The notes under the pieces: model-generated | Databases searched by the model: none | What the model was told of the DNA's origin: nothing | The model's input: the letters and a program-made list of their open reading frames with translations, nothing else | Made by a program: the position numbers and the translations under genes | NCBI RefSeq assembly: GCF_037153985.1 | Contig: NZ_JBBAYI010000011.1 | Span: forward strand, 174,278 to 238,277 | DNA length: 64,000 bases | Source of the DNA: Emticicia sp037153985 | Lineage (GTDB): Bacteria; Bacteroidota; Bacteroidia; Cytophagales; Spirosomataceae | Reading direction: 5' to 3' | Shown here: one piece after another, positions 44,559 through 53,756 of the stretch | Position numbering within the stretch: position 1 is the stretch's first letter | Layout: each line of letters starts with the position of its first letter

Positions 44559-45299
44559 TTATTTTCTGCTGATTTCGATGGCATCTACATCGGCAAGAAT
44601 ACGGCCACAGTGTTCGCACACAATGATTTTTTTCTTGTCTTTGATATCTGCCTGACGTTGAGGCGGAACAATGTTGAAGCAACCCCCACAAGCACCACGT
44701 TTGACCATTACTACTGCCAAACCGTTACCAGCGTTGCTACGGATACGATTATAGGCATTGATTAAACGCTCTTCTACGTTCGATGCAGCTTTGTCTCTAT
44801 CAACGTTCAGTTTTTTCTCATCTTCTTGGCTTTCAGCAATTAGCACGTCAAGTTCTTTGCGTTTTGCTTCAAGGTCTTTCTTGCGGCTGTTCATGGCCGA
44901 CTCTACCTCACTGATTTCGGCATTTTTATTTCTGATTTTAAAATCAGCTTCTTTAATGCGTTTGTCTGCTAATTGAATTTCTAGCTCTTGTAATTCTAAT
45001 TCTTTCGAAATGGCATCGTATTCGCGGTTATTGCGAACATTCATTTGTTGGTCTTTATATTTCTGAATCAGTTTTTCAGCGTCTTTTTTGTTCAGACGGT
45101 AGCTGTTGATTTCAGCATCTAAAGTTTCTACTTCTTTTTTAAATTTGCCAATACGTGTTTCAAACCCAACAACCTCATCTTCTAAGTCACGCACTTCGTC
45201 GGGCAAATCGCCACGTAGCTTTTTTATTTCGTCTAATTCAGAATCAATTGATTGAAGCTTAAGAAGGGCTTCTAATTTTTGTGCAACTGTTAATTCCAT
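44559..45299 (-). CDS. C4-type zinc-ribbon coiled-coil protein (DUF164-like)
   Basis: A 246-residue protein with a long charged coiled coil (about 10-180) and a C-terminal zinc ribbon (GACGGCFNIVPPQRQAD ... IIVCEHCGRIL). This is the DUF164/CT398-like family. It is the last gene of a minus-strand cluster after the Nif3-like gene, a pairing that is common in bacteria. The molecular role is unclear; nucleic-acid binding through the ribbon is possible. Confidence 0.9.
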   Translation of the reverse strand: MELTVAQKLEALLKLQSIDSELDEIKKLRGDLPDEVRDLEDEVVGFETRIGKFKKEVETLDAEINSYRLNKKDAEKLIQKYKDQQMNVRNNREYDAISKELELQELEIQLADKRIKEADFKIRNKNAEISEVESAMNSRKKDLEAKRKELDVLIAESQEDEKKLNVDRDKAASNVEERLINAYNRIRSNAGNGLAVVMVKRGACGGCFNIVPPQRQADIKDKKKIIVCEHCGRILADVDAIEISRK

Positions 45300-45398
45300 A
45301 ATATATGAACCGCTACGGCGGGGCGTCTTGATTTTAAACCTTTGTTTGGTAATTAAGGCTAATAGTGACTGACACTTTTTAGCTGTATGAACGAATAT

Positions 45399-46496
45399 TT
45401 AATAATAATATTTTACTGGATTTGTGGGAGTTTCCGACAAATGGACTGCAAAGTTAGTGATTTTTTTGCAAATATAATCTTTCAGCAACTCTTTTGTAAA
45501 CTGCTCGCTTTCATAATGTCCTATATCTGCAATGATAATGTAATTTTCGGCATCAAAAAACTCGTGATACTTATAATCGGCGGTAATAAATATGTCGGCT
45601 CCTGACCTGATAGCATCGTTTAAAAGGAAACTTCCCGCTCCACCACATACGGCTACTTTCTGGATAGGTTTGTTAAACAGGCTCGTATGCCTAATAACAG
45701 AAACATTCATTTTTTGTTTCAGATAAGCTAAAAAATCTGTTTCTGCCATAGGGTTTGCCAAAACCCCAAATGCGCCCGAACCTACTTCCTGATGTTGGTT
45801 ATTAAGTAAAGTAACATAATGGGCCACCTCTTCGTATACATGGCCTCGGCGCATGGCGGCCAGTATCTGACTTTTAAGGTAAGCAGGGAAAATTACTTCC
45901 ACACGATTTTCTTCTACCTCTTCCAGATAATTGGCCTGCCCGATAACAGGATTCGCCTTTGAATTGGGTTTGAATGTGCCTTTTCCTTCAACTCTGAAAC
46001 TACATTGGCTGTAATTACCTATTTCGCCAGCACCTGCGGCATACAGTGCATCGAGCAGTTGTCCGGTGTATTCTGTTGGCACAAAAACCACCAGTTTCAT
46101 CAGAATGTCTCCTTTAGGAGCCAGAATTCTTACTTGTTGTAATTCCAGTATTTCGGCAATTTTGAAATTTACACCTTCTACAACGTTGTCGAGGTTAGTA
46201 TGTGTAGCATAAATAGCTATATCGTTTTTAATAGCCTTGATAATTGTACGCTCTACATAGTTTTTACCTGTAATTTTCTTTAGACCTTTAAAAACAATCG
46301 GGTGATGAGCCACAATTAGGTTGCAGCCTTTCTGGATGGCTTCTTCCACCACATCTTCAGTCGAATCAAGGCTAACCAAAACACCTTTGACTTCGTGGTT
46401 CGGGTTGCCTACAATTAGTCCTGCATTGTCATAAGACTCCTGATAGGGTAGGGGGGCTATTTTTTCAAGATAAGCTGTCAGTTCTTTTATTTTCAT
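45399..46496 (-). CDS. Nif3-like dinuclear metal-centre protein
   Basis: A 365-residue NIF3/YbgI family protein. Metal-binding histidines appear in LIVAHHPIVFKGLKK and ATHTNLDNV at the N-terminal side and in DIGHYESEQF at the C-terminal side. The extra middle part (about 125-240) is the insert domain of the long family form. The family forms hexameric rings; a GTP cyclohydrolase-like role has been proposed but is not settled. It overlaps the upstream peptidase gene by four bases. Confidence 0.92.
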   Translation of the reverse strand: MKIKELTAYLEKIAPLPYQESYDNAGLIVGNPNHEVKGVLVSLDSTEDVVEEAIQKGCNLIVAHHPIVFKGLKKITGKNYVERTIIKAIKNDIAIYATHTNLDNVVEGVNFKIAEILELQQVRILAPKGDILMKLVVFVPTEYTGQLLDALYAAGAGEIGNYSQCSFRVEGKGTFKPNSKANPVIGQANYLEEVEENRVEVIFPAYLKSQILAAMRRGHVYEEVAHYVTLLNNQHQEVGSGAFGVLANPMAETDFLAYLKQKMNVSVIRHTSLFNKPIQKVAVCGGAGSFLLNDAIRSGADIFITADYKYHEFFDAENYIIIADIGHYESEQFTKELLKDYICKKITNFAVHLSETPTNPVKYYY

Positions 46497-47779
46497 CTTG
46501 TTAGTCGGTAAATGAGTAAAGCTGTGCGTTGGGTTAAAGCCGGAAATTCTTTCAGGTTGATGGCTTCGCCAGGGGCATGAGCACCTTTACCCGAAGCCCC
46601 CAGCCCATCAAGGCACGGCACATATTGTGCAATATAAGAAATATCGCCCGCCCCACGAGAACCAGGGTCACCTGCTTTAACCTCGCCCATATTCAGGTCG
46701 AGACTTATTTTGCTAAGCACTTTTAACAAGTCGGTATTGGCTTGCGTAGGTTCCATTGCTGGAATACCGTCAGTAAATTTTATTTCAGCTTTAGTTCCGT
46801 TCAGATTATTGTTTACAATGGCCTGCATTTTGGCTCTGGCGGCTTCTTTCTGAGCTTCACTAATAAAACGTAGGTCGCCGGTTACAATTACTTTCTGCGA
46901 GATAATATTAGTTTTGCCAACGGCTTCACCTTTGGCTGAGGCGGGGTCATAACTCACCTCGGTTCCGCCAGTAATTACACCCGGGTTAAAAGTCAGGTAT
47001 TTTTCATGGCTTAGTGTTTCTCTGAAAGCATCTAATATTCGTGCAGCTTCGTAAATGGCACCATAGCCCATATTCTGGCTAAAAATGCCCGAAGAGTGTC
47101 CTGTTTTGCCATGAGTAATTAATTCCCATCCGCTGGCTCCTCTGCGCGCTGTGGCTGCAATATTAAAGCTCTGAGCCGTTTCATAAGCCAAAGCGATGTC
47201 AGACTCTCTGGCTCGGTCAATAAAGTCTTTACGGCTAATACTGGTAGGTTTTCCAGAACTTTCTTCGTCACCCGTAAAATAGACAGTAATTGAGGTATCA
47301 TTAAGTAGTTTCTGTGCATGAAGTGCTTTAAGAGCTGCAATAATCATGACATCACCTCCTTTCATGTCATTTACCCCCTGACCCGTAGCCGTAGAGTCAT
47401 TCAGGCGGGTAAAAGGTGTAAAAGGCATAGATTTTTCAAAGACTGTATCAAGATGCCCGATTAAAAATAATTTTTTGCCTTTTTTGCCTTTTCGGTACGC
47501 TACCAGATGCCCAGCTCTATTGAGCGAATCAGGCAATGAAATCCACTCTGTGGTAAAGCCCATTGCTTCAAACTCTTGTCTGAATATTTGCCCTACTGCT
47601 TTTACACCCTCGTGGTTCAGGGTGCCACTATTGATATTTACCACTTGCTCGAGTAACTTTTCAGTTTGGGTAATATTAGCTCTTATATGCTCAATTACTT
47701 TTTTTTCGGTTACGCTTATGTTTTGGGCATAGCTACCCAGACTTAGAGTCAATAAAAAGAGTAAAAAGTTTTTTTTCAT
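46493..47779 (-). CDS. Secreted M20-family metallopeptidase
   Basis: A 428-residue exported zinc peptidase or carboxypeptidase with a signal peptide (MKKNFLLFLLTLSLGSYAQ). Zinc-site motifs are GHLDTVF, GQGVNDMKGG (bridging Asp) and FTGDEESSG (catalytic Glu then metal Glu). A dimerisation domain spans about 200-310, and GAHAPGEAINL gives the last histidine. It resembles glutamate carboxypeptidase-type members. The ATGA overlap couples it to the Nif3-like gene, and the DinB gene lies 12 bases upstream. Confidence 0.92.
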   Translation of the reverse strand: MKKNFLLFLLTLSLGSYAQNISVTEKKVIEHIRANITQTEKLLEQVVNINSGTLNHEGVKAVGQIFRQEFEAMGFTTEWISLPDSLNRAGHLVAYRKGKKGKKLFLIGHLDTVFEKSMPFTPFTRLNDSTATGQGVNDMKGGDVMIIAALKALHAQKLLNDTSITVYFTGDEESSGKPTSISRKDFIDRARESDIALAYETAQSFNIAATARRGASGWELITHGKTGHSSGIFSQNMGYGAIYEAARILDAFRETLSHEKYLTFNPGVITGGTEVSYDPASAKGEAVGKTNIISQKVIVTGDLRFISEAQKEAARAKMQAIVNNNLNGTKAEIKFTDGIPAMEPTQANTDLLKVLSKISLDLNMGEVKAGDPGSRGAGDISYIAQYVPCLDGLGASGKGAHAPGEAINLKEFPALTQRTALLIYRLTR

Positions 47780-47791
47780 AATGATGAAGTT

Positions 47792-48313
47792 TTACAGATA
47801 ACGCTCTTTCAGGATATTCAGGTGGTGTAATTCATGGCCAGCAATAATCCAAGCTATTGCCCGTGGTGTAATAGACCAGTTATTGGCTAGCCCTATTCTG
47901 GATAATTCTCTTTGGCTAAACGATTTGAAAAGCAAAATAGTAGATTTTCTTTGAGCTTTGTATTGTAAAAGTAAACTTCTTAAACTTTTTTTATTAAAAT
48001 TAGTGGCATTTACGTAATCAGCTTCCTCAAATCCGGGCAACGACTGTTTTTCGCCGCGAGCAATACACATAGCACGATAAGCGAGTATTCTTTCACAGTC
48101 AATAAGGTGGCCTAAAACCTCTAAAGGAGTCCATTTGCCTTCTGCATAGCGGTAAAAATATTTTTCTACGGGTAAAGATTTGAAAAAGTTATCCACAATT
48201 GAAATATTTTCAGCCATTGTTTGCAGGGCATTTTCAGATGTAACTGCCTGAACATAAATATTTTGTTGTGATTGAGCATTATACTCGTTCTGGGTAGGTT
48301 TAAAAATTTTCAT
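47792..48313 (-). CDS. DinB-family protein
   Basis: A 173-residue four-helix DinB/YfiT-type protein. Candidate metal histidines are in EVLGHLIDCERI and in AGHELHHLNIL, the usual three-His pattern. Family members are thiol-dependent metalloenzymes, including bacillithiol transferases, which fits the YtxJ gene elsewhere in the window. It leads the four-gene minus-strand operon ending with the zinc-ribbon protein. Confidence 0.9.
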   Translation of the reverse strand: MKIFKPTQNEYNAQSQQNIYVQAVTSENALQTMAENISIVDNFFKSLPVEKYFYRYAEGKWTPLEVLGHLIDCERILAYRAMCIARGEKQSLPGFEEADYVNATNFNKKSLRSLLLQYKAQRKSTILLFKSFSQRELSRIGLANNWSITPRAIAWIIAGHELHHLNILKERYL

Positions 48314-48332
48314 ATTTTTTTTTGTTTAACTC

Positions 48333-48363
48333 TTGACACGCAAATATAATGTTCCTACCTTTG
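48333..48363 (+). promoter_or_regulatory. Bacteroidota-type promoter of tRNA-Asp
   Basis: A -33 TTG (48333-48335) and an exact -7 box TACCTTTG (48356-48363) are separated by 20 bases. This is the best promoter in the window, about 50 bases upstream of the mature tRNA. Confidence 0.75.
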
Positions 48364-48413
48364 CAGTCCCAAACGATGAGGGAAATAAAGTTTCAGCAAC
48401 GTTTAGGAAATAC

Positions 48414-48487
48414 GGTTCGGTAGTTCAGTTGGTTAGAATACCTGCCTGTCACGCAGGGGGTCGCGGGTTCGAGCCCCGTCCGGACCG
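48414..48487 (+). tRNA. tRNA-Asp (GTC)
   Basis: 74 bases folding as a full cloverleaf. The acceptor stem GGTTCGG / CCGGACC has one G-U pair, and the discriminator is G. The D-arm contains AGTTCAGTTGGTTAGA. The anticodon stem CCTGC / GCAGG has loop CTGTCAC, giving anticodon GTC, and the T-arm has GGGTTCGAGCCCC. CCA is not encoded. It marks the boundary of the accessory region, and recombinase debris starts just behind its terminator. Confidence 0.97.
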
Positions 48488-48491
48488 CTGA

Positions 48492-48524
48492 GCGGGGGAA
48501 TTGAAAAATTCCCCCGTTTTTTTT
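48492..48524 (+). terminator. Terminator of tRNA-Asp
   Basis: Stem CGGGGGAATT / AATTCCCCCG followed by eight T, directly after the tRNA. Confidence 0.85.
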
Positions 48525-48529
48525 GATAA

Positions 48530-48905
48530 TCCAGCAAGCCTTTCTCTCTCATTATCAAGCAGTTATGCGATAGTAAATCAATCATTGTCGGGGTTCGATA
48601 CATACCCTCCTGATAGTAGAGTTTTTGATCAAACACCATATTTATCAGCTCCTGTTTTTCCAACGCATTGGTCTTGTTAAAAACAAATTCCAGGTCAGTT
48701 AGCTTCTCTAAATTGTTTTCTAAAATTCTGTACGTCTTGCTTTGGTCACTGCTTAAGTGTTCAATGGATGCCTTCAAGGAGAGCCTATTGTTATTAATTG
48801 AAGAGAACCACCTTTCGTAAGTGTCATGGCTAATTTTATTGGTAATCCATTTTTCTTCAATGGCAAACAATTTCGAATCTTCGGCTTCAAGTTCCCAACG
48901 AATTG
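48530..48905 (-). pseudogene. 3' fragment of a large serine recombinase
   Basis: About 120 residues matching the C-terminal part of Bacteroidota large serine recombinases: EEKWITNKISHDTYERWFSS, YRILENNLEKLTDLEFVFN, ALEKQELINMVFDQKLYYQEG and MYRTPTMIDLLSHN. The catalytic N-terminal domain is missing. Upstream it joins IS982 sequence near 48905. Downstream the frame has lost its own stop and runs through the tRNA terminator into antisense tRNA-Asp. It is most likely the remains of an element integrated at this tRNA. Confidence 0.8.
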
Positions 48906-49396
48906 AGTTTTCATATTTTCTCTAATTTTAGTGACTAAATGCATACCTTGCTGATAAAAAAGAGTGAAGAGTTTAGAGAGATACCCTTTATCCCCATAAC
49001 ATTTACCTTTCAATCCTTTGAACATTTTTTTGAGAAGATGCACATTGTTATCCATCACATTAGCGGGTGTTAATGCAAAGTTCATAATCTGTCCTAAGTC
49101 ATTGATAATCAGATGGATTTTCAAGCCATAAAACCAACCAGTTGATGATTTGCCTCTTGTGGCAAAGCCAGTAAATACTTTATTGGAATGGATTCTTCAG
49201 TTATCACAAACAGGCAATTTTTTACCGCTTCGGCGGTCCGATATCTATAAAATAGTGACCAGTCTTTTTACTTAAAGAGGTTAATACTTTAACGAACATA
49301 TATAATTTGAGCGTTTGGCGTCCTATCAATTCAATGAAACGATGATAACTCGGTAATTTTGGGAAATAGCTTATAAACTCTTTTTGTAATAAATGC
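48905..49396 (-). pseudogene. IS982-family transposase fragment, frameshifted
   Basis: Pieces of an IS982-type transposase in more than one frame. The order is FISYFPKLPSYHRFIELIGR near 49375, TGHYFIDIGPPKR ending at a frameshift near 49225, LPVCDN then a stop, RIHSNKVFTGFATRGKSS, WFYGLKIHLIINDLGQIMNF, GDKGYLSKLF and LVTKIRENMK near 48910. The N-terminal ~70 residues are cut off by the IS4-type element. The C-terminus is replaced by recombinase sequence. It is inactive. Confidence 0.82.
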
Positions 49397-49418
49397 CTAA
49401 GTACATGACAAAAAAGCT
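49397..49418 (+). repeat. Left terminal inverted repeat of the IS4-type element
   Basis: 22 bases beginning CTAAGTACATGACAAAAA; includes the complement of the transposase TAG stop codon at its outermost bases. Confidence 0.85.
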
Positions 49419-50494
49419 AGGGTTAATTTAGGGATACAACTGGTAAAAGAATTGATAAATACCTGAGCTAACCATTTTAAGCCATAGGCAAAAAAAGACA
49501 TTTCTAATCTACCATGTTTTTTAATTTTTAGAGGTCTTATTGCATCATTTTTATAAATACCGACTTTATAAGCCCACATAAAAGTCAAAGCAATAATCAT
49601 AAGTAATTTGTCAAGTCTTTCATAATCAGTTAAATGGGTATCTTCTAAGTTAAAACCTGAGGATTTCAAAGCTTTAAACATGGACTCGATTTGCCAACGT
49701 TGGGCATAGTATTCTAAAGTTTGGTAATTTTTTTCAAAACAAGCCACAATCAAATATTCGATTCTACCTTTTTTATTGACATATTTTAGTCCTGATAAAT
49801 ACACCCAATTATTATTGACTCGTACAATTTTAGGGTAATGATAAGCCGTATTGAGTGGTAAACTATAAAATAGCCAAAACGCTTTAACAATTCCTTTACC
49901 TGGAATATGCAGATGCATATTTTCACGCAATCGAATACAAAACCTTATTTGATTAATAATTAAGAACTGCCACCATTGTTCTCCAATAAATTGACGGTCT
50001 GCCGTTATAAATTCTATGGTATGTGCGCCAAAAAGATTAATATATCTTTGTAGTAAAACTATACGTTCTTGTTGATCCGAATTACCTCGTTTATTACCCA
50101 AAAACACCCATAAAAGAGGGAGGGACATACCTTTGTGTATGGCAACTATGAATAAAATATTAATGTTTTTATGTCCAAACTTCCAATTTGTACGGTCTAA
50201 TGTCAAACCATAAGCACTTTTTGAAGGTAAAAGTTTGAATAATAATCGAGCAATTAAGTCCGCATCTAAGCTAAAGCAAGCAAAAAAACGCTGAATCCGT
50301 CTTAAATTGGAACTTAATGCAACTGGATTATCAAAACCTTGAGCTAATCGCTCATAATTAACACTTTGAACTTTTATTAAAAAGCTTATCAACAGCACAA
50401 TGAATTTTACCCGCGCTGCATTTATAGGCAATTCTTTTCCTAGTATTTCTTGAAATTCGCTATATTTAGCCAGCTTTTTCGCTTTCGTTGACAT
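49397..50494 (-). CDS. IS4-family transposase
   Basis: A full-length DDE transposase of 365 residues. Catalytic residues can be placed at Asp100 (LTLDRTNW), Asp166 (FITADRQFIG) and Glu270. The last lies in the IS4 signature Y-x2-R-x3-E-x6-K, seen as Tyr263, Arg266, Glu270 and Lys277 in YAQRWQIESMFKALK. The frame is intact and probably active. It starts at an ATG 68 bases inside the right end. Confidence 0.92.
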   Translation of the reverse strand: MSTKAKKLAKYSEFQEILGKELPINAARVKFIVLLISFLIKVQSVNYERLAQGFDNPVALSSNLRRIQRFFACFSLDADLIARLLFKLLPSKSAYGLTLDRTNWKFGHKNINILFIVAIHKGMSLPLLWVFLGNKRGNSDQQERIVLLQRYINLFGAHTIEFITADRQFIGEQWWQFLIINQIRFCIRLRENMHLHIPGKGIVKAFWLFYSLPLNTAYHYPKIVRVNNNWVYLSGLKYVNKKGRIEYLIVACFEKNYQTLEYYAQRWQIESMFKALKSSGFNLEDTHLTDYERLDKLLMIIALTFMWAYKVGIYKNDAIRPLKIKKHGRLEMSFFAYGLKWLAQVFINSFTSCIPKLTLAFLSCT

Positions 50495-50540
50495 ATTTTA
50501 AGGATGTGAGAACCCACAAAATACAACTTCGAAACGAAAA

Positions 50541-50562
50541 AGCCTTTTTGTCATGTACTTAG
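50541..50562 (-). repeat. Right terminal inverted repeat of the IS4-type element
   Basis: On the minus strand begins CTAAGTACATGACAAAAA, differing from the left repeat at one base. The Rhs reading frame begins directly after it. Confidence 0.85.
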
Positions 50563-50563
50563 A

Positions 50564-53500
50564 TCATTTGCTCAAACTATTTTTGAGGCATCTCCTCTTA
50601 ATAGACCTACTAAATCAAGTATAGTTGGAGATGATATTGATGGTTCAAATTATTCTGAAGTTAAATATGGCACAAATGATGGAACAATTAAGAAATTTAG
50701 CGTTGCAGGCTCAGTTATAACTGTAAGTAGTTATGCACCTAACACCTTATATAAAGTTACTTCTACACAAAAAGCAGCATCTGTAGCCGATCTCATTACA
50801 ACCGAGTATACCGATAAAGAAGGCAAGGTAGTTTGTAAAGAGGTAGAGGGTTTAAAAACCTATAATGTGTACAATGACTTTGGTCAACTTGTTTGTGTTG
50901 TGCCACCAAAAGCTATTGAAAAAATACCAAACACTAATACTTTTACTTTGTTTGCAACTTCTGCTGAGCCTATCAATGAACTTGTTTTTGCTTATGAGTA
51001 TAACGAAAGAGGTTTAATGACAAAAAAGAAAGTTCCTTCATCAGAAGAGGTTACAATGACCTACTATGAGGAGGGTATTTCTAAAGACATGCTTCAGAAA
51101 ACCACCGAAAGACGTAATGACAAATTAATGGAAACAAGATTTGTGTATGATGAGCTAAACCGACCGATAAATACTTTAGTTAAAGTAAATGAGCAAGCAG
51201 AGCTTGTGGTTATGAGTAATAATTATGATTCATACCCAGACGGCCAGGTAGGATTTACATCCAGAAGTTTTTATAGTGTCGACGGAACATTACCTGCTAT
51301 ACAGACCGACAAAATCAAATTAAAAGGTCTAAAGATAAGTTCATGGGTTTTAGCAACCAAAACTGATGGGACCTATAATGAAGGTAAACAACTGGGTACC
51401 ACAGTTTATTTTGATACTAAAAATCGCACTGTACAAACTATTACAAAAAACTATCATGGTGGCAATGAGATTAGTGCAACAGATCTTGATTTTATCGGTC
51501 GCCCACGAGCTGAATTTACAGAGGCAAGTATACAAGGAAAATCTGTAACAACTAAAACCCGTAATGGCTATAGTTATGGTGGCAGAAAAACTGCTATTTG
51601 CCAGAAAATTGATGCCGACAACTATAGCGAAAAATGGCAGCCGATAGCTACTTACAATTATAATGAGATTGGAGAAATGACCGAAAAAAATCTTGGTTGC
51701 CGCACACAAGTAGTAGATTATGAATACAATATTAAAGGATGGCTCACCAAAATTAATAATCCGGCATCGCTCAAAGTAGCGGCTATTAAAGAATTTGATT
51801 TCTTTGGCATGGAGCTTACCTATAGCGGCGATGGAAATATTAAAACACAAAAATATGCCAATGCACAAAGAAAATATACTACTAATAGTTATAATGATGT
51901 TTATGATATAGAATCAAAATCATATGATTATTCTTTTGGATATGATACACAAAAACGTTTGACATCTGCTAATATGGCTGGCTCTGGTAAATCGTTTGAT
52001 TTGGCTATGGAACCATACGATTCTAACGGCAATATAACTACGCTTCAACGTACTGTAAATGGAACACTTGTTGATAACCTGGAATATAAGTATAATGGCA
52101 CTAATTTATTAAATGAGGTTAAAGAGCATGCAATAAACAGGTACTTTAAAGGAAATTCCATGTATACCTATTACTCTGACGGGAGCCTTAAAAACGATAG
52201 CCAAAAGGATATAACAATTACATATATTGCCAATACTCTACCGGCTAAGATACTTGGTGGAACTAATGGTTACGAATATATTTATGATGCTACTGGCAGA
52301 AAACTACAAACTAAGGTTGGTACTGATACGTATGATTACGCAGGTAATGTAGTTTACTTAACAAAATCGGGTACAACCTCAATTGAATTTGTAGGTACCC
52401 CGGAAGGGCGCTGGATACCTAAAGAGGGACTGAAAACATATAATGCCAATAAAACAGAAAACTCTACGCCGGCAAAATATGGTCGTTTTGAGTATATATT
52501 GAAAGATCATTTAGGAAACAGCCGCGTAGCTTGCCGTTGCGTAGAAAAACCAACTGCAACCACAACTACCGACCAGGCATACTTGCCGGTGGAAACCCAA
52601 ACCAACCACTATGATCCATGGGGCGTTAGCCTGAATGACGATATTCTACCTGTAGCTTTACTTGTCCCTTTACCTAGCATAAATAAACCACAAAATCGGT
52701 TTACTTATAATGGAAAAGAGTTACAGCAGGATATCGGTTTACATGAATATGGGTTCAGATGGTATGACCCAATGATTGCAAGATTTACTAGTGTTGACCC
52801 ATTAGCAACTAAGTTCCCTTGGTGGACTACATATCAATATGCAAGTTCTAATCCTGTAAATTCAATTGATTTAGATGGGCTTGAATCTGTTAATGTAGCA
52901 ACTGGTAAAGTTGACTTTACATTATCTGGATCTAATTTGTCACAAATTCAAAACTCAACAAATACTAACCCATGGAACGATTTAAGGTTTGATATTCCCA
53001 AAAATTATTTTATAACTGCGAATTTAAGAGGTAATAGTGTTTCTCCTCAATTAAGCAAGAACGCAAAAGGCAGTGAAACCAATTTTGATTATTATTCGAC
53101 GGTTTTAACATTACCCGCAAATATGAGTATGGAACAAGTTTTTGACCGTATTCGTAGTAATTTTGCTAGTTTTAAAAAAGGAGCTGAAGCTACAGAGAAA
53201 TTTGAAGCTAGTAAATCATCTGAACAACTATTATTTAACTCTGAAAACTCTAACACAAGCATTATGAGATTTGTTGTAAATCCTGGATTTCCAATAAATC
53301 TAATTACTAAAGAAGGTATGGCAGTCATCACTTCGAATTATCAAAAAGATGAAAATTCAATGTCTTGGGTATTTTCTCCAGTATATAGTGACCAAAATGG
53401 TGATTATGGCCACCCTCTTTGGGGAAACAGGCAATTTGGCATAACAAACAATAAAAACGGGACGTATACCTTTTTTACAAGAGGAATAGATAAACCATAT

Positions 53501-53644
53501 GGTTATATAGATGCAAAATTACAAGATAAAATTTTTGAAGGAGCAAATCAATTATGGCCAAACGTAATAGGAAATGTTTCTGATTATGTTAGAAGAATAG
53601 GCGGAACAGCAGTAATACAGCCTTTTATACAATTTACTAAGTAA
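50564..53644 (+). CDS. 5'-truncated Rhs/YD-repeat protein with unassigned C-terminal domain
   Basis: The frame is open from the IS end (50564) and codes for 1,026 residues with no proper N-terminus; the first possible GTG is at 50867. Residues 1-110 match a DUF6443-like region (FEASPLNRPTKSS, YTDKEGKVVCKEV, YNDFGQLVCVVPPKA). YD repeats follow, then the Rhs core (LKDHLGNSRVACR near 646, YNGKELQQDIGLHEYGFRWYDP near 712, ending DLDGLE near 770). The last ~255 residues are variable sequence with HPLWGNRQFGI and GTYTFFTRGID. In Rhs proteins that position carries a toxin. The signal peptide and start have been lost. Confidence 0.85.
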   Translation, partial: SFAQTIFEASPLNRPTKSSIVGDDIDGSNYSEVKYGTNDGTIKKFSVAGSVITVSSYAPNTLYKVTSTQKAASVADLITTEYTDKEGKVVCKEVEGLKTYNVYNDFGQLVCVVPPKAIEKIPNTNTFTLFATSAEPINELVFAYEYNERGLMTKKKVPSSEEVTMTYYEEGISKDMLQKTTERRNDKLMETRFVYDELNRPINTLVKVNEQAELVVMSNNYDSYPDGQVGFTSRSFYSVDGTLPAIQTDKIKLKGLKISSWVLATKTDGTYNEGKQLGTTVYFDTKNRTVQTITKNYHGGNEISATDLDFIGRPRAEFTEASIQGKSVTTKTRNGYSYGGRKTAICQKIDADNYSEKWQPIATYNYNEIGEMTEKNLGCRTQVVDYEYNIKGWLTKINNPASLKVAAIKEFDFFGMELTYSGDGNIKTQKYANAQRKYTTNSYNDVYDIESKSYDYSFGYDTQKRLTSANMAGSGKSFDLAMEPYDSNGNITTLQRTVNGTLVDNLEYKYNGTNLLNEVKEHAINRYFKGNSMYTYYSDGSLKNDSQKDITITYIANTLPAKILGGTNGYEYIYDATGRKLQTKVGTDTYDYAGNVVYLTKSGTTSIEFVGTPEGRWIPKEGLKTYNANKTENSTPAKYGRFEYILKDHLGNSRVACRCVEKPTATTTTDQAYLPVETQTNHYDPWGVSLNDDILPVALLVPLPSINKPQNRFTYNGKELQQDIGLHEYGFRWYDPMIARFTSVDPLATKFPWWTTYQYASSNPVNSIDLDGLESVNVATGKVDFTLSGSNLSQIQNSTNTNPWNDLRFDIPKNYFITANLRGNSVSPQLSKNAKGSETNFDYYSTVLTLPANMSMEQVFDRIRSNFASFKKGAEATEKFEASKSSEQLLFNSENSNTSIMRFVVNPGFPINLITKEGMAVITSNYQKDENSMSWVFSPVYSDQNGDYGHPLWGNRQFGITNNKNGTYTFFTRGIDKPYGYIDAKLQDKIFEGANQLWPNVIGNVSDYVRRIGGTAVIQPFIQFTK

Positions 53645-53756
53645 AACAGATATATTATTAAAAAATCACGATTGGAGTTCAATTCAAATATTAACTAGGC
53701 AAAAAATAAGATTTTCTAGTTTTGAGGTTTATTACTATTTACAAAATTTTCTGTTT

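Larger units (their letters stand above)
49397..50562 (-). mobile_element. Intact IS4-family insertion sequence
   Basis: A 1,166-bp element bounded by inverted repeats that agree at 21 of 22 positions (CTAAGTACATGACAAAAA then A or G, then GCT; 49397-49418 and 50541-50562). It has one transposase gene whose stop codon lies in the left repeat. The bases next to the two ends do not form a target duplication (left ...TAAATGC, right ATCATTTG...), and the two flanks belong to unrelated broken genes. Confidence 0.88.

Noticed and set aside
48433..48530. Protein-like C-terminus GPDGARTRDPLRDRQ in a minus-strand frame
   Set aside because: It is the antisense of the tRNA-Asp gene, a well-known false protein motif.
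49380..50575. Target-site duplication of the IS4-type element
   Set aside because: The flanks (TAAATGC and ATCATTTG) do not match over any useful length, so none is claimed.
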